From assembly GCF_021502725.1 (NCBI RefSeq), contig NZ_JAKFFS010000003.1, forward strand, positions 711,726 through 775,725: 64,000 nt of DNA. Reading direction: 5' to 3'. This document shows, one piece after another, positions 37,147-45,475 of the stretch. A program made the position numbers and the translations under genes. The notes below the pieces were generated by a model. It searched no databases and was not told where the DNA came from. It saw only the letters and a list, made by a program, of their open reading frames with translations. Position 1 is the first letter of the stretch, and the number at the start of each line of letters is the position of its first letter. Source of the stretch: Dyadobacter sp. CY345. GTDB lineage: Bacteria; Bacteroidota; Bacteroidia; Cytophagales; Spirosomataceae.

Positions 37147-38430
37147 ATGAAAGTATTAATTCGATCGGTTCGAATCATTGATAAAAAGTCTCCTTTTCAC
37201 GGGCAGGTTAAAGATATATTGATCCGGGATGGGAAAATTGCTCAGATTGGTGATGCGTTGTCGGAAGAGGGGGCGGAAGAAAAACAAGGAAATGGCTTAT
37301 GCGTTTCGGCTGGTTGGGTAGATATGCGGGTAGCGTCCCGTGACCCGGGTTTTGAACAGAAGGAAGATATTGATTCAGTTCGTGAAGCAGCGGCTCACGG
37401 TGGGTTTACAGAAATCGTTTTGCTGCCAAATTCTGAACCTGTCGTTCATAGCAAAGACACATTAAATTACATAAAAAATTCAGGTCGTGGCGGTTTGGTT
37501 AAACTCCACGTCGCAGCTGCTGTGACGCGAAAAGCTGAGGGTGTAGATTTTACAGAAATGATCGATCTGCATACGGCCGGTGCTATCGCGTTCACGGACG
37601 GGGAACATCCGGTCCAGAACGCTGATCTTTTTTTGAAGACAATTTTGTATTTGCAGCCTTTAAATGCGTTGTTGATGAACCGTCCGGAAGATCGTCAGTT
37701 GACTGTGTTCGGGCAGATGCATGAAGGGATTACAAGTACATTGATAGGGATGAAAGGAATGCCATCTCTGGCGGAGGAAATGATGCTGAACCGTGATTTG
37801 AAATTGCTGGAATATGCGTTGGAGAAATCTTCAATTGAACTGACTGGTCAGCCCATACTTCACATTTCTCTTGTTTCTACAAAAGAAGCCGTGGATTTAG
37901 TAAGGGCTGCCAAGAAAAAAGGTTTGCCTGTAAGTTGTGACGTCGCTGCGCATCAGCTTGCGTATGAAGACAATGATCTTATTGATTTTGATACCAATTT
38001 GAAAGTCAATCCGCCATTCCGTTCAGCATCAGATCATGACGCGATTCGCCAGGGCTTATCGGACGGAACGATCGATGCGATTGTTTCAGATCATACACCG
38101 CATGATGAGGAAAGCAAAAACCTGGAATTTGATCATGCCGATTTTGGGATTACAGGACTTGAAACGGCATATTCGCTTGCAGTAATGTTTAGCGGACTCA
38201 ATACCGAAGATATCATTGAGAAATTCACCTCTCAGCCAAGGTTTATATTAAGACTGGAAGAAATTGGCGTCTCCGAAGGTTTGGCGGCTAATCTTACCTT
38301 CTTTGAACCAGAAACAGAATGGGTTTTCGAGAAGACTTATTCGAAATCAAAAAATACACCATTTTTAGGTAAAACGTTAAAAGGTGCCGTTCGCGGAGTT
38401 TTTAACAATGGTAGCCTGAACTGGTTTTAA
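37147..38430 (+). CDS. Dihydroorotase-family protein lacking most metal ligands
   Basis: A 427-residue amidohydrolase-fold protein that aligns by eye with multifunctional-type dihydroorotases (RDPGFEQKEDI, NSEPVV, KVNPPFR, VSDHTPHDEE, FGITGLETAY). The metal site is degraded. The HxH motif before RDPG is RVA (R61, A63), the later histidine positions read LLMNRPED (about 178-179) and HISLVST (L242), and the CEVTPHHL-like segment reads CDVAAHQL. D151 and D315 remain. It is therefore probably not an active dihydroorotase. Class A aspartate transcarbamoylases of Pseudomonas type contain an inactive dihydroorotase homologue (PyrC') as a structural partner, which is the best precedent. A true pyrC and pyrB must lie elsewhere. 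Confidence 0.88.
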   Translation: MKVLIRSVRIIDKKSPFHGQVKDILIRDGKIAQIGDALSEEGAEEKQGNGLCVSAGWVDMRVASRDPGFEQKEDIDSVREAAAHGGFTEIVLLPNSEPVVHSKDTLNYIKNSGRGGLVKLHVAAAVTRKAEGVDFTEMIDLHTAGAIAFTDGEHPVQNADLFLKTILYLQPLNALLMNRPEDRQLTVFGQMHEGITSTLIGMKGMPSLAEEMMLNRDLKLLEYALEKSSIELTGQPILHISLVSTKEAVDLVRAAKKKGLPVSCDVAAHQLAYEDNDLIDFDTNLKVNPPFRSASDHDAIRQGLSDGTIDAIVSDHTPHDEESKNLEFDHADFGITGLETAYSLAVMFSGLNTEDIIEKFTSQPRFILRLEEIGVSEGLAANLTFFEPETEWVFEKTYSKSKNTPFLGKTLKGAVRGVFNNGSLNWF

Positions 38431-38440
38431 ATTCATTTCT

Positions 38441-38488
38441 GAATGACAGATTAACAAACGGGACTTCCTGTTTGTTAATCTGTCATTC
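38441..38488. terminator. 22-bp hairpin after the dihydroorotase homologue
   Basis: A 19-bp perfect inverted repeat (38441-38459 with 38470-38488) that extends through GGG/CCT to 22 bp around the 4-nt loop ACTT. It starts 10 bp after the stop. The T-run is weak (TACTATAATT), so termination may rely on the stem alone, or the element protects the mRNA 3' end. Confidence 0.6.
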
Positions 38489-38502
38489 TACTATAATTCA
38501 TT

Positions 38503-39063
38503 ATGAAATCAATATTAAGTTATTTTGACAAACCGCTTTTAAAGGTATCGCTGGTTTTTGGCGGGATTACAGGAATACTCGCATTCGCTTTTTTTCTTGG
38601 ACTATATGCCTTACAGATTATGCCATTGGGAAATATCAGAGCGTTTGATATGGGGATTTTTGCTATTCTGATTTCAGGAGCATGCTGGTATTACAGAAAA
38701 ACTTACGGTGGGGGATTTTTGCATCTTTGGGAGGCTTTGAGCATGGGTTATGTGATTACCTGCGTTGCGGCGATCCTGAACGGTTGGCTGATTTACCTAT
38801 TTATTACACAAATAGATCCAAGTGTTTTTACAGATTACATTTCGGCAGGTCTGGAATTGTTAACTACAAATCGGAAAGATCAGCTAAGTTATCTGAGTGA
38901 AGCGGAGTTCATGAAACTTTATAACGAGATTAGGGACAACGATCCGTCTATTGTTATAAAAAATGAAATCAGCCAGAAGCTCTTGCTATCCATCATTCCA
39001 ATTCTGATTATCACGTTGATTTTCAGAAAGCAGGATTATGGTGTGTTTCACAATAAGTCCTAA
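38503..39063 (+). CDS. DUF4199 membrane protein
   Basis: A 186-residue integral membrane protein with four predicted helices (about 13-37, 46-62, 77-101 and 163-178) and a charged extramembrane segment around residues 115-160. The plan and the segment GACWYYRKTYGGGFLHLWEALSMG fit DUF4199, a Bacteroidota family of unknown function. It is followed after 59 bp by a second DUF4199 gene, suggesting a heteromeric pair. Both precede a GldF-like permease gene. Confidence 0.8.
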   Translation: MKSILSYFDKPLLKVSLVFGGITGILAFAFFLGLYALQIMPLGNIRAFDMGIFAILISGACWYYRKTYGGGFLHLWEALSMGYVITCVAAILNGWLIYLFITQIDPSVFTDYISAGLELLTTNRKDQLSYLSEAEFMKLYNEIRDNDPSIVIKNEISQKLLLSIIPILIITLIFRKQDYGVFHNKS

Positions 39064-39122
39064 ATTTACCAACAGTCGCATTTCAAAACCTCTTCATGCT
39101 TTAAATTTACATACGGATCATT

Positions 39123-39638
39123 ATGGAAGAACAAGCATCCACTGCTCGTACAGCGCTTAAATATGGAATTTTAACGTCGGTTGCTATTATTATTTTCACG
39201 ACAATCACCTTCGTGTCAGGTCAGTCACAAAATAAGTGGCTGGCAATGGTATCGTATCTCATCATGATTGTTGGGATCTACCTGGCTATGAAGGAATACC
39301 GGGAGACGAACAAGGGATTCATGGGTTATGGTGAAGGTTTAGGTTTGGGAAGTCTTGTTTCTGCTATTTTAGGTTTTTTTTCATCGATGTTTTCAATGTT
39401 TTATGTACGTTTCATTGATACAACGATCAGGACTCAGATATTGGACAAAGCAAGAGCAGATATGGAAGCGCAGGGCCTGGACGATTCGCAAATTGACAAC
39501 TATATGGAGATTTCTGAAAAATTCAGTTCTCCGGGGATAATGTTTGCTGCGGGCGTATTCGGATTCTTATTACTTGGATTCATTTTTTCATTGATTATTG
39601 CTGCGATTCTGCGCCGGGACAAGCCTGTTTTCGAATAA
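39123..39638 (+). CDS. DUF4199 membrane protein, second copy
   Basis: A 171-residue membrane protein of DUF4199 with helices near residues 11-30, 38-55, 72-95 and 140-163. The segment IYLAMKEYRETNKGFMGYGEGL corresponds to the conserved part seen in the upstream gene. A loop with an amphipathic helix (KARADMEAQGLDDSQIDNY) lies between helices three and four. No function is known. It is 59 bp downstream of its partner and probably in one transcript. Confidence 0.82.
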   Translation: MEEQASTARTALKYGILTSVAIIIFTTITFVSGQSQNKWLAMVSYLIMIVGIYLAMKEYRETNKGFMGYGEGLGLGSLVSAILGFFSSMFSMFYVRFIDTTIRTQILDKARADMEAQGLDDSQIDNYMEISEKFSSPGIMFAAGVFGFLLLGFIFSLIIAAILRRDKPVFE

Positions 39639-39749
39639 AACTTTTTCTTATTACTCGGAGGATACGATCTATTTTGAAATATAAATAGTATTCAGTCCGT
39701 TGACAATCAAACAAATTTTTGTTTCTATTCTTAATTTTTCTTTCCAAAA

Positions 39750-40478
39750 GTGTTTGCAATTTTTCAAAAAGAAATAGGTAGTTTTTTTAATTCGCTGGTT
39801 GCCTATATGGTGATGGCGGTCTTTTTGATTGCTGTCGGACTTATCGTCTGGGTATTTCCTGATTCGAATGTTCTGGATTATGGATACGCCGACTTGAATG
39901 CTTTTTTTAGTCTGGCACCTTATGTTCTTCTGTTTTTGATCCCTGCCATCACGATGCGCTCGCTTGCAGAAGAAAGCCGGACTGGAACACTTGAATTACT
40001 ACTTACGAAACCGATCAGGAATTGGGAGCTGATCCTTGGTAAATTTTTTGCAAACTGGATTTTAGTATTACTCACTATACTGCCGACGATACTTTATTAT
40101 ATCAGCATTTATAAATTAGGAAACCCGGTCGGGAATATTGATTCAGCGGCTGTTTTTGGGTCTTATATCGGACTTTCCCTTTTCAGTGGCGTTCTTGTTT
40201 CGATGGGGATATGGTCGTCTTCCCTGAATGAAAATCAGATTATTGCGTTTATACTTGGCGTGTTTCTTGCTTTTATCTGGTACGTTGGTTTTGGGTCCAT
40301 ATCAGCGTTATTAGGAAGTGGATTTGGCGCCGATATCTTCTCCTGGACCGCGCTGGATGAACAATATCGTGCCCTAGGGAAAGGGTTAGTTGACTCACGT
40401 AATGTAGTCTACCTTTTAAGTCTCATGGTATTCTTTCTATTCCTGACCCATTGGCGCGTGGAACAGCTCCGCAAATAA
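39750..40478 (+). CDS. gldF: Gliding-motility ABC permease GldF-like
   Basis: A 242-residue ABC-2 type permease with six predicted helices. The first is preceded by FQKEIGSFFNS, and the motif MRSLAEESRTGTLELLLTKP between helices two and three is typical of GldF and NosY-type permeases, ending in HWRVEQLRK. In Flavobacterium GldF pairs with GldG and the ATPase GldA. The start is GTG at 39750. No gldG follows; the next gene is a sigma factor. The assignment to GldF over another ABC-2 permease is by sequence feel and order-level context. Confidence 0.78.
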   Translation: MFAIFQKEIGSFFNSLVAYMVMAVFLIAVGLIVWVFPDSNVLDYGYADLNAFFSLAPYVLLFLIPAITMRSLAEESRTGTLELLLTKPIRNWELILGKFFANWILVLLTILPTILYYISIYKLGNPVGNIDSAAVFGSYIGLSLFSGVLVSMGIWSSSLNENQIIAFILGVFLAFIWYVGFGSISALLGSGFGADIFSWTALDEQYRALGKGLVDSRNVVYLLSLMVFFLFLTHWRVEQLRK

Positions 40479-40690
40479 TACCTGCATTGAAAATGAAGGC
40501 CAGGACTATTTGTTAAGGAAAGATAAAGTTTAACCGGAACTACGATTCAATAAGGGAATAGTCGTTTCTCTGTATGATTTGATCACATTAAGCCGCACTT
40601 TATAAACACTTTTTATAATCTCTTTGAACTTAATTAATTGAATTGATCTAAGATTCTGCTTTTCACGTATATAATGAAAAGCACACTAAG

Positions 40691-41401
40691 ATGATCAATT
40701 TATCAAGCTTGATAATTGGGACGTCTTCGTCCGGATGTCAAACAATTTCGGATTATGGTCAAAGGTGGGTAATAATATACTTACCAGTTGAACAGATCTT
40801 AGGAAATTTTATTAGCTTGCCAATAAGAAATATAAAATTTAATGTTAAGCGACTCTTGGCGACTAGCAAAGTAAAATATTCGGAAGAAGAACTTGTAGTG
40901 GCTCTCAAAAGAAATGAGAGGACTGCATTTGAATTCCTCTACGATCACTACTCTGGGGCATTATTTAATATAATATGCAAAACATTGCGTGATGAGGAGC
41001 GGGCTGCTGATGTGTTACAGGAATCATTTTTGAAAATCTGGAAAAACATCGCCTCGTACAATCCGGAAAAGGGTAGACTTTTTACCTGGATTTTAAATAT
41101 TGCCCGTAATGGTGCGATCGATGCCGCACGCGTTGAGGGCAGAAAGCCGATCATGGACGATATCGACGATCGGGTTGCGCTAAACGAGCGCGACACCAGT
41201 GAAGAGTTAAATACCGTTAGTTCGGACATGAAATCAATCGTTAATATGCTTCGGCCGGAGCGGAAAATTTTAATTGATATGGCCTATTTTCAGGGTTATA
41301 CACATGAAGAAATTTCCGAAGAATTGAAGATACCACTGGGCACAGTGAAATCAAGAATCCGAACAGCATTACAAGAGTTAAAACAATACTTTGCAGTATG
41401 A
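40691..41401 (+). CDS. ECF RNA polymerase sigma factor paired with an RskA-type anti-sigma
   Basis: A sigma-70 family ECF factor. Region 2 begins near residue 63 (YSEEELVVALKRNERTAFEFLYDHYS, in short; then AADVLQESFLKIW and GRLFTWILNIARN), and region 4 has the helix-turn-helix GYTHEEISEELKIPLGTVKSRIR near the end. The first 55 residues of the ATG frame have no family counterpart, so the true start may be a TTG at 40817 or 40856. The stop overlaps the anti-sigma ATG (ATGA, 4 bp), a sign of translational coupling. The pair resembles SigK/RskA-type stress systems. Confidence 0.9.
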   Translation: MINLSSLIIGTSSSGCQTISDYGQRWVIIYLPVEQILGNFISLPIRNIKFNVKRLLATSKVKYSEEELVVALKRNERTAFEFLYDHYSGALFNIICKTLRDEERAADVLQESFLKIWKNIASYNPEKGRLFTWILNIARNGAIDAARVEGRKPIMDDIDDRVALNERDTSEELNTVSSDMKSIVNMLRPERKILIDMAYFQGYTHEEISEELKIPLGTVKSRIRTALQELKQYFAV

Positions 41402-42324
41402 ATATCCAAGCCTACATAGAGTCCGGTATATTAGAGGAATATGTATTGGGCACCGTTTCTCCTCAGGAGAAGCAGGAAGTGGAGTGTATGTCTCATATTT
41501 ATCCAGAGATAAAAGAGGAGTTGATGCGCACGGAGAGCGCTTTGGAGCAATATGCACTAAAACATCAGACACCACCACCGGCTTTTTTGAAGGAGACGCT
41601 TTTTGCTCAGATGAATTTCGATGAGGTTACAGAAGAACCTGAATCTACAGAAGCGATCAGTGCTGAGCCTACATTGGTTCAGTCTGACGATAATATAAAA
41701 AAATTGCCTGTTGATAGTGATTTTAGAGCAGAGGTTCAACCAGGGCAGGCACGTGAAGTTAATACAGATGCGACAATTGCTGATTCCGGAGCGACTGTAA
41801 TATATCCTTCCTGGGCAAAGTTTGCAGTGGCTGCTTCTATTTTGTTCGCTGCACTGTTCGGATGGTCCGCGCTTCAAATGTCAGGTGTTAAAAAGCAAAA
41901 TGAACAATATGCCGCTGAAATGGCCGTGCTGAAATCTGATATGGATGTCGTTAAAAAGGATGCGGAATATAAGGATGCGTTAGCGAGTCTTTACCGAAAT
42001 CCACACCATAAAGTAGTGCGTATGGCGGGGCTGGAAAAATCTCCGCAGAGTATAGTTGCTGCGATCTGGGATACAAAAACAAATGACGTTTTACTAGACG
42101 TTCAAAACTTGCCGGCAACTCCTGCGGGTAAACAGTATCAGCTTTGGACGATCGTAGATGGGAAGCCAGTCGATATGGGTGTTCTGGACCAGGAATTTTC
42201 TCATAAAGTACTGAAAATGAAACAAGCGAATCCGGGTGCTGTGGCATTTGCTATCACGCTCGAAAAGACCGGAGGAAGTCCAAGTCCAACAATGGAAGAT
42301 ATGTTCGTGATGGGTAAAGTTTAA
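41398..42324 (+). CDS. RskA-type anti-sigma factor
   Basis: A 308-residue single-pass membrane protein. Residues 1-90 are cytoplasmic and resemble the zinc-less anti-sigma domain (YIESGILEEYVLGTVSPQE). An acidic linker follows. The transmembrane helix is about 141-160 (FAVAASILFAALFGW), then a short coiled coil, and the extracytoplasmic part is the RskA C-terminal domain (AAIWDTKTNDVLLDVQNLP, YQLWTIVDGKPVDMG, AITLEKTGG). It sequesters the ECF factor encoded immediately upstream and would release it through regulated proteolysis. The signal is unknown. Confidence 0.9.
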   Translation: MNIQAYIESGILEEYVLGTVSPQEKQEVECMSHIYPEIKEELMRTESALEQYALKHQTPPPAFLKETLFAQMNFDEVTEEPESTEAISAEPTLVQSDDNIKKLPVDSDFRAEVQPGQAREVNTDATIADSGATVIYPSWAKFAVAASILFAALFGWSALQMSGVKKQNEQYAAEMAVLKSDMDVVKKDAEYKDALASLYRNPHHKVVRMAGLEKSPQSIVAAIWDTKTNDVLLDVQNLPATPAGKQYQLWTIVDGKPVDMGVLDQEFSHKVLKMKQANPGAVAFAITLEKTGGSPSPTMEDMFVMGKV

Positions 42325-42355
42325 CCGCTAGCAGTTCAGAGTTATAGTATAATGC

Positions 42356-42392
42356 AAAACACCCGTATCAGAATTTCTGTTGCGGGTGTTTC
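42356..42392. terminator. Bidirectional terminator between anti-sigma and Uma2 genes
   Basis: Outer stem AAACACCCG/CGGGTGTTT with a smaller inner pairing CAGA/TCTG, between convergent genes. T-rich sequence lies on the plus-strand side and AT-rich sequence on the other. Confidence 0.75.
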
Positions 42393-42405
42393 CATTATCT
42401 TAATC

Positions 42406-42999
42406 TTAGACGTCAAAAATATCTTTTACCAATACTTCGAAACCTTCGATAACATCTGATCGCAATGTTTCCGATTCAATAAACGGTTTTAATCCGATAA
42501 ACTTTCCGTCTGCATTTAGCTTAAAGACCAGAACTATGTGATGATCCGGCTCAACAAGCCAGTACTCTTTCACGCCATTTTCCTCATAAATCTCAAATTT
42601 CTCCTTCATTTCTTTGTCTGTATTTCCAGGAGATAGAACTTCAACAATAAGATCCGGAGCACCGATACAGCCTTTTGAATCGATCTTTGAAGAATCGCAA
42701 ACTACACATATGTCGGGTTGTACAACTGTATAAATTTTATTGGATTCTTGTTTTTTTAGAGGCGCCAGACGAACATCAAACGGAGCGAAAAAAACTTTGC
42801 ACGGTTTTCTTTTCAAATGGGCTTTAAAAAGAAAATAGATTTCTCCGGCAATTAACTGATGCCGTGTCGCCGGTGCCGGCGACATCTTGAAAATTTTTCC
42901 TTTAATGAGCTCTATCCTTTCATCAAAATGCCATTTTAAATAATCGGCGTAGCTGTAAGTTCCATTAAGATCTAATTGATCGAGACTGGTAATTTCCAT
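42406..42999 (-). CDS. Uma2-family putative endonuclease
   Basis: A 197-residue protein of the Uma2 (DUF820) family with a PD-(D/E)xK nuclease fold. Core residues are visible in VVQPDICVV and GAPDLIVEVLSPGN with downstream K (KEKFEIYEENGVKEYWLV). The family is abundant in cyanobacteria and Bacteroidota, and its biological role is unsettled. I start at the ATG at 42999, since a -7 box covers the alternative TTG at 43026. The codon use looks like that of the neighbours. Confidence 0.85.
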   Translation of the reverse strand: MEITSLDQLDLNGTYSYADYLKWHFDERIELIKGKIFKMSPAPATRHQLIAGEIYFLFKAHLKRKPCKVFFAPFDVRLAPLKKQESNKIYTVVQPDICVVCDSSKIDSKGCIGAPDLIVEVLSPGNTDKEMKEKFEIYEENGVKEYWLVEPDHHIVLVFKLNADGKFIGLKPFIESETLRSDVIEGFEVLVKDIFDV

Positions 43000-43023
43000 A
43001 GATGAATTGATTTTGAACCAAAA

Positions 43024-43031
43024 CAAATATA
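43024..43031 (-). promoter_or_regulatory. -7 promoter box of the Uma2 gene
   Basis: On the minus strand this reads TATATTTG, an exact TAnnTTTG match, 24 bp upstream of the ATG at 42999. It coincides with the TTG proposed by the longest frame, which argues against that start. Confidence 0.6.
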
Positions 43032-43085
43032 GGTAAATAAAGCTGAACCTCTGAAATTTAGAAATTATCAGTTATGGTCAAAAGA

Positions 43086-43121
43086 AAAAGGCGGTGCAGA
43101 TTTTTCACCGCGCCGCCTTTT
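43086..43121 (-). terminator. Terminator at the end of the amino-sugar cluster
   Basis: Stem AAAAGGCGG/CCGCCTTTT with an interior region that can pair further (TG/CA), 16 bp beyond the stop of the last oxidoreductase gene. On the minus strand it is followed by TTTTTC. Confidence 0.75.
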
Positions 43122-43136
43122 CTAAATTCATTGGTT

Positions 43137-44525
43137 TTACTTTCCCCCTTTTGCTTGTTTTAGAGCCTGGGTAGTCGTGTAATATTTGGCAATCATGTTT
43201 GGAACTTCCCATTCAGGCAACTTTCCAGCTTTCAGGTATTCCATATATTTATTTGCAACCTGGGCAAAATGTGATTCATGGCCAGTATCATATTTTGCAG
43301 GAATAGTGATTTCCCAGCCCTTTTCATTTTTCTTCAATTCGATGCCAGGAAACTTATCCTGTACTGTTTTGAATTTTTTCGTTAACGCTTCTTCGTATCC
43401 TTTATCTTTCGAAACTTGTTCGATATAAAGCACCGGCTTGTATTTCTGATCTTTTCCCTGACGCACAATCAGGTTTGCTTTCGAGCCTTTCATGATCGAA
43501 TAATGCGTATCACCTGTTCCCTCAGGTGCCTGAAAATTCCATATCACCGAAACTTTGGCATGCACTCCTTTCAATGTGTAATTGATCTCGCCATTTGAAT
43601 ATATGTTCAGAGTGCTGTCTTTCACATCTTTTTTTAGGAAGTCCGGATAGGTATCACTTTTAGTAACAAGCTTGAATTGAGACGGTGTAAGCTGAGTTGC
43701 CGAACGTTTCGTAGAAAGCAATTTTATATCTTTCTGATAATCCAGCGTCACGTTTGGAAAGCAGCTCCATTGTACCAGATCCACCAAATGCGTGGTCACG
43801 TCAACCATTCCTTCACCTTGTTGATCTACATCAAAAAACCAGGTAGGACGAACGAGAGCCTCGCCGGAAATATATTTGAAAAAGTGGTGGACACTTTCTT
43901 TTACTACCGCCGGATCCGACGGCGTTCCTTTTTGCAGATCGCCAAAAATATCGGGGAGTTCAGCCAGTTCACGCTGTAAAGTATTGGTGATTTCATAACG
44001 CTCTGTCATGATATCGTAAAGCAAAACTTTGTTTTTCTCAGCACTTGTGAACGCTTCTTTTAACAAGTCAAAACCCGCAGCGTCAATAGCCATCGGTTTG
44101 TCTGCCAAAACATTTAAACTTGCATCAACTGATTTTTTTATAAAATCAGTTTTTTTCTGATTGTTTCCAGCCAGGACAACAACATTTCCTTCCTTTTCAG
44201 ACAACATTTTTTCTAAAAAGTCCGGACCAGTATATACTTTTTCTTCCCATTTGGTCGGGTCTTCCGCACGGGTATTGTATTTTTCAACCTTATCAAGATA
44301 TGCTTTAACATCCGGGCCTTCGGATGCATACACATGTACCAACGGATTAACATCTGCATACATGGATTTCTGAACCAAAGCGGCATGGAAATGCCCTGGC
44401 TCAACAACAATCAGACTTAATGATTTTTCCTCTTTTTGCTCTGATTTTTCTTCCTTTTTGGTAGTACATCCCTGATTCAATGCGATAATACCTGTTAAAG
44501 CGATTGTCAAAAGTTTTCCCTTCAT
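43137..44525 (-). CDS. Lipoprotein oxidoreductase of the Gfo/Idh/MocA superfamily
   Basis: A 462-residue protein with a lipoprotein signal (lipobox ALNQGC, Cys20) and a lysine/glutamate-rich linker. The body has an NAD(P)-binding-like fold with VVEPGHFHAALV and VVVLAGNN, KPMAIDAAG (the Gfo/Idh KP motif) and a long C-terminal domain of the putative oxidoreductase C type (PF16490), containing MVDVTTHLVDLVQW. It is probably anchored in the periplasm or outer membrane. It is last in the minus-strand unit with nagB and nagA, 75 bp after nagB, and may act on the imported or surface sugar. Substrate unknown. Confidence 0.82.
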   Translation of the reverse strand: MKGKLLTIALTGIIALNQGCTTKKEEKSEQKEEKSLSLIVVEPGHFHAALVQKSMYADVNPLVHVYASEGPDVKAYLDKVEKYNTRAEDPTKWEEKVYTGPDFLEKMLSEKEGNVVVLAGNNQKKTDFIKKSVDASLNVLADKPMAIDAAGFDLLKEAFTSAEKNKVLLYDIMTERYEITNTLQRELAELPDIFGDLQKGTPSDPAVVKESVHHFFKYISGEALVRPTWFFDVDQQGEGMVDVTTHLVDLVQWSCFPNVTLDYQKDIKLLSTKRSATQLTPSQFKLVTKSDTYPDFLKKDVKDSTLNIYSNGEINYTLKGVHAKVSVIWNFQAPEGTGDTHYSIMKGSKANLIVRQGKDQKYKPVLYIEQVSKDKGYEEALTKKFKTVQDKFPGIELKKNEKGWEITIPAKYDTGHESHFAQVANKYMEYLKAGKLPEWEVPNMIAKYYTTTQALKQAKGGK

Positions 44526-44600
44526 GTAATCCTGATTGACAGTGGAAAGTTGAAAATGAATAATCTTATGTGTTGGGGTTCACAAAACGAAACCCGGCTT

Positions 44601-45371
44601 TTACTTATAAGACGAAATTTCCGTCAATCTCCCCGCACTATCCTGATCAATATATAAAATTGCATCAGAATGGTTACGAAGAATGGTGGATGGGTATTTC
44701 TCACTTATCTCATCTTCAAGGGTATGCTGAACCGCCTCGGCTTTTTTAATACCAGGTACGATCGCATAAGCATATTTCGCCTTCAGTAGCGCCGGAATGG
44801 TAACGGTCAACGCATGGGTAGGAACTTCATCAAATGATTCAAAACATGCATCGTTAACCTGTTGCTGCCGACAGGCATCGTCCAGGCTCACTTGTTTGAC
44901 AATTAGCTCGTCGTCAAAAAATGCAACATGTGGATCATTAAAGGCCAGGTGGCAATTTTCACCTATACCCAGACACACAATATCCGTCGGGAAATCCGTC
45001 AGTAATTTTGCATAACGGTCACACTCTGCCGTAATATCCGTCGCGTTGCCATTCAGATAATGGACAGCGTGTAAAGGAATCTTGTCAAAAAGTCTCGTTT
45101 TTAGAAAATACCCGAAATTTTGTGGCGCATCGTTCGGTAGTCCGACATATTCATCCATGTGAAAAGCATTGACCCGTTCCCAGGCGATATTTTTTTCTTC
45201 GGCTAAAACAGAGAGGAACTCGTTCTGCGAAGGTGCGGCTGCAAATATGATGTTAACAAATTCTTTTGTTTTTAACAGCTCCTGGATTTTTGTGGCGACG
45301 GTTTTGGCAGCGGTTGCACCCATTTCCTGCCTTGTATCAAATATTTGTATTTCTAAATTCCCGGCTTTCAT
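44601..45371 (-). CDS. nagB: Glucosamine-6-phosphate deaminase family (NagB-like)
   Basis: A 256-residue protein from the ATG at 45371 (the longer frame begins with TTG). Family segments are NIIFAAAPSQNEFL, AFHMDEYVGLP, GIGENCHLAFNDP and THALTVTIPALLKA. NagB converts glucosamine-6-phosphate to fructose-6-phosphate and ammonia. The active-site loop differs from the usual GIGxxGHIAFNEPG: a Cys replaces Gly before the His and Asp replaces Glu of NEP, while the His and MDEY remain. It may be a divergent NagB with an altered substrate. It lies downstream of nagA with a repeat-rich 81-bp gap. Confidence 0.85.
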   Translation of the reverse strand: MKAGNLEIQIFDTRQEMGATAAKTVATKIQELLKTKEFVNIIFAAAPSQNEFLSVLAEEKNIAWERVNAFHMDEYVGLPNDAPQNFGYFLKTRLFDKIPLHAVHYLNGNATDITAECDRYAKLLTDFPTDIVCLGIGENCHLAFNDPHVAFFDDELIVKQVSLDDACRQQQVNDACFESFDEVPTHALTVTIPALLKAKYAYAIVPGIKKAEAVQHTLEDEISEKYPSTILRNHSDAILYIDQDSAGRLTEISSYK

Positions 45372-45393
45372 TTCGTATTTTTTTAATTTTTCT

Positions 45394-45475
45394 TTCACGC
45401 AAAGCAAAAAAGTTGTAACGCAAAGTTCGCAAAGCGTCGCGTGCTTTGCGTTTTAACTTACCTTCTTTGCGTGAA
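45394..45475. repeat. Nested inverted repeats built on ACGCAAAG
   Basis: TTCACGCAAAG (45394-45404) is perfectly inverted at 45465-45475, and AACGCAAAG (45417-45425) is inverted at 45444-45452. GCAAAGC also appears between them. The outer right arm covers the last codons of nagA. The motif resembles a dispersed CTTTGCGTGAA repeat that occurs between genes in many Bacteroidota (from memory). Confidence 0.6.

Noticed and set aside
40842..40874. Frameshifted alternative start of the ECF sigma factor (MLSDSWRLAK frame)
   Set aside because: The +1 frame stops at once at TAA and would need a frameshift to reach the sigma frame; an in-frame TTG start is simpler.
45394..45475. CRISPR-like array between nagA and nagB
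   Set aside because: The units are inverted, of unequal spacing and only 8-11 bp; no spacers.
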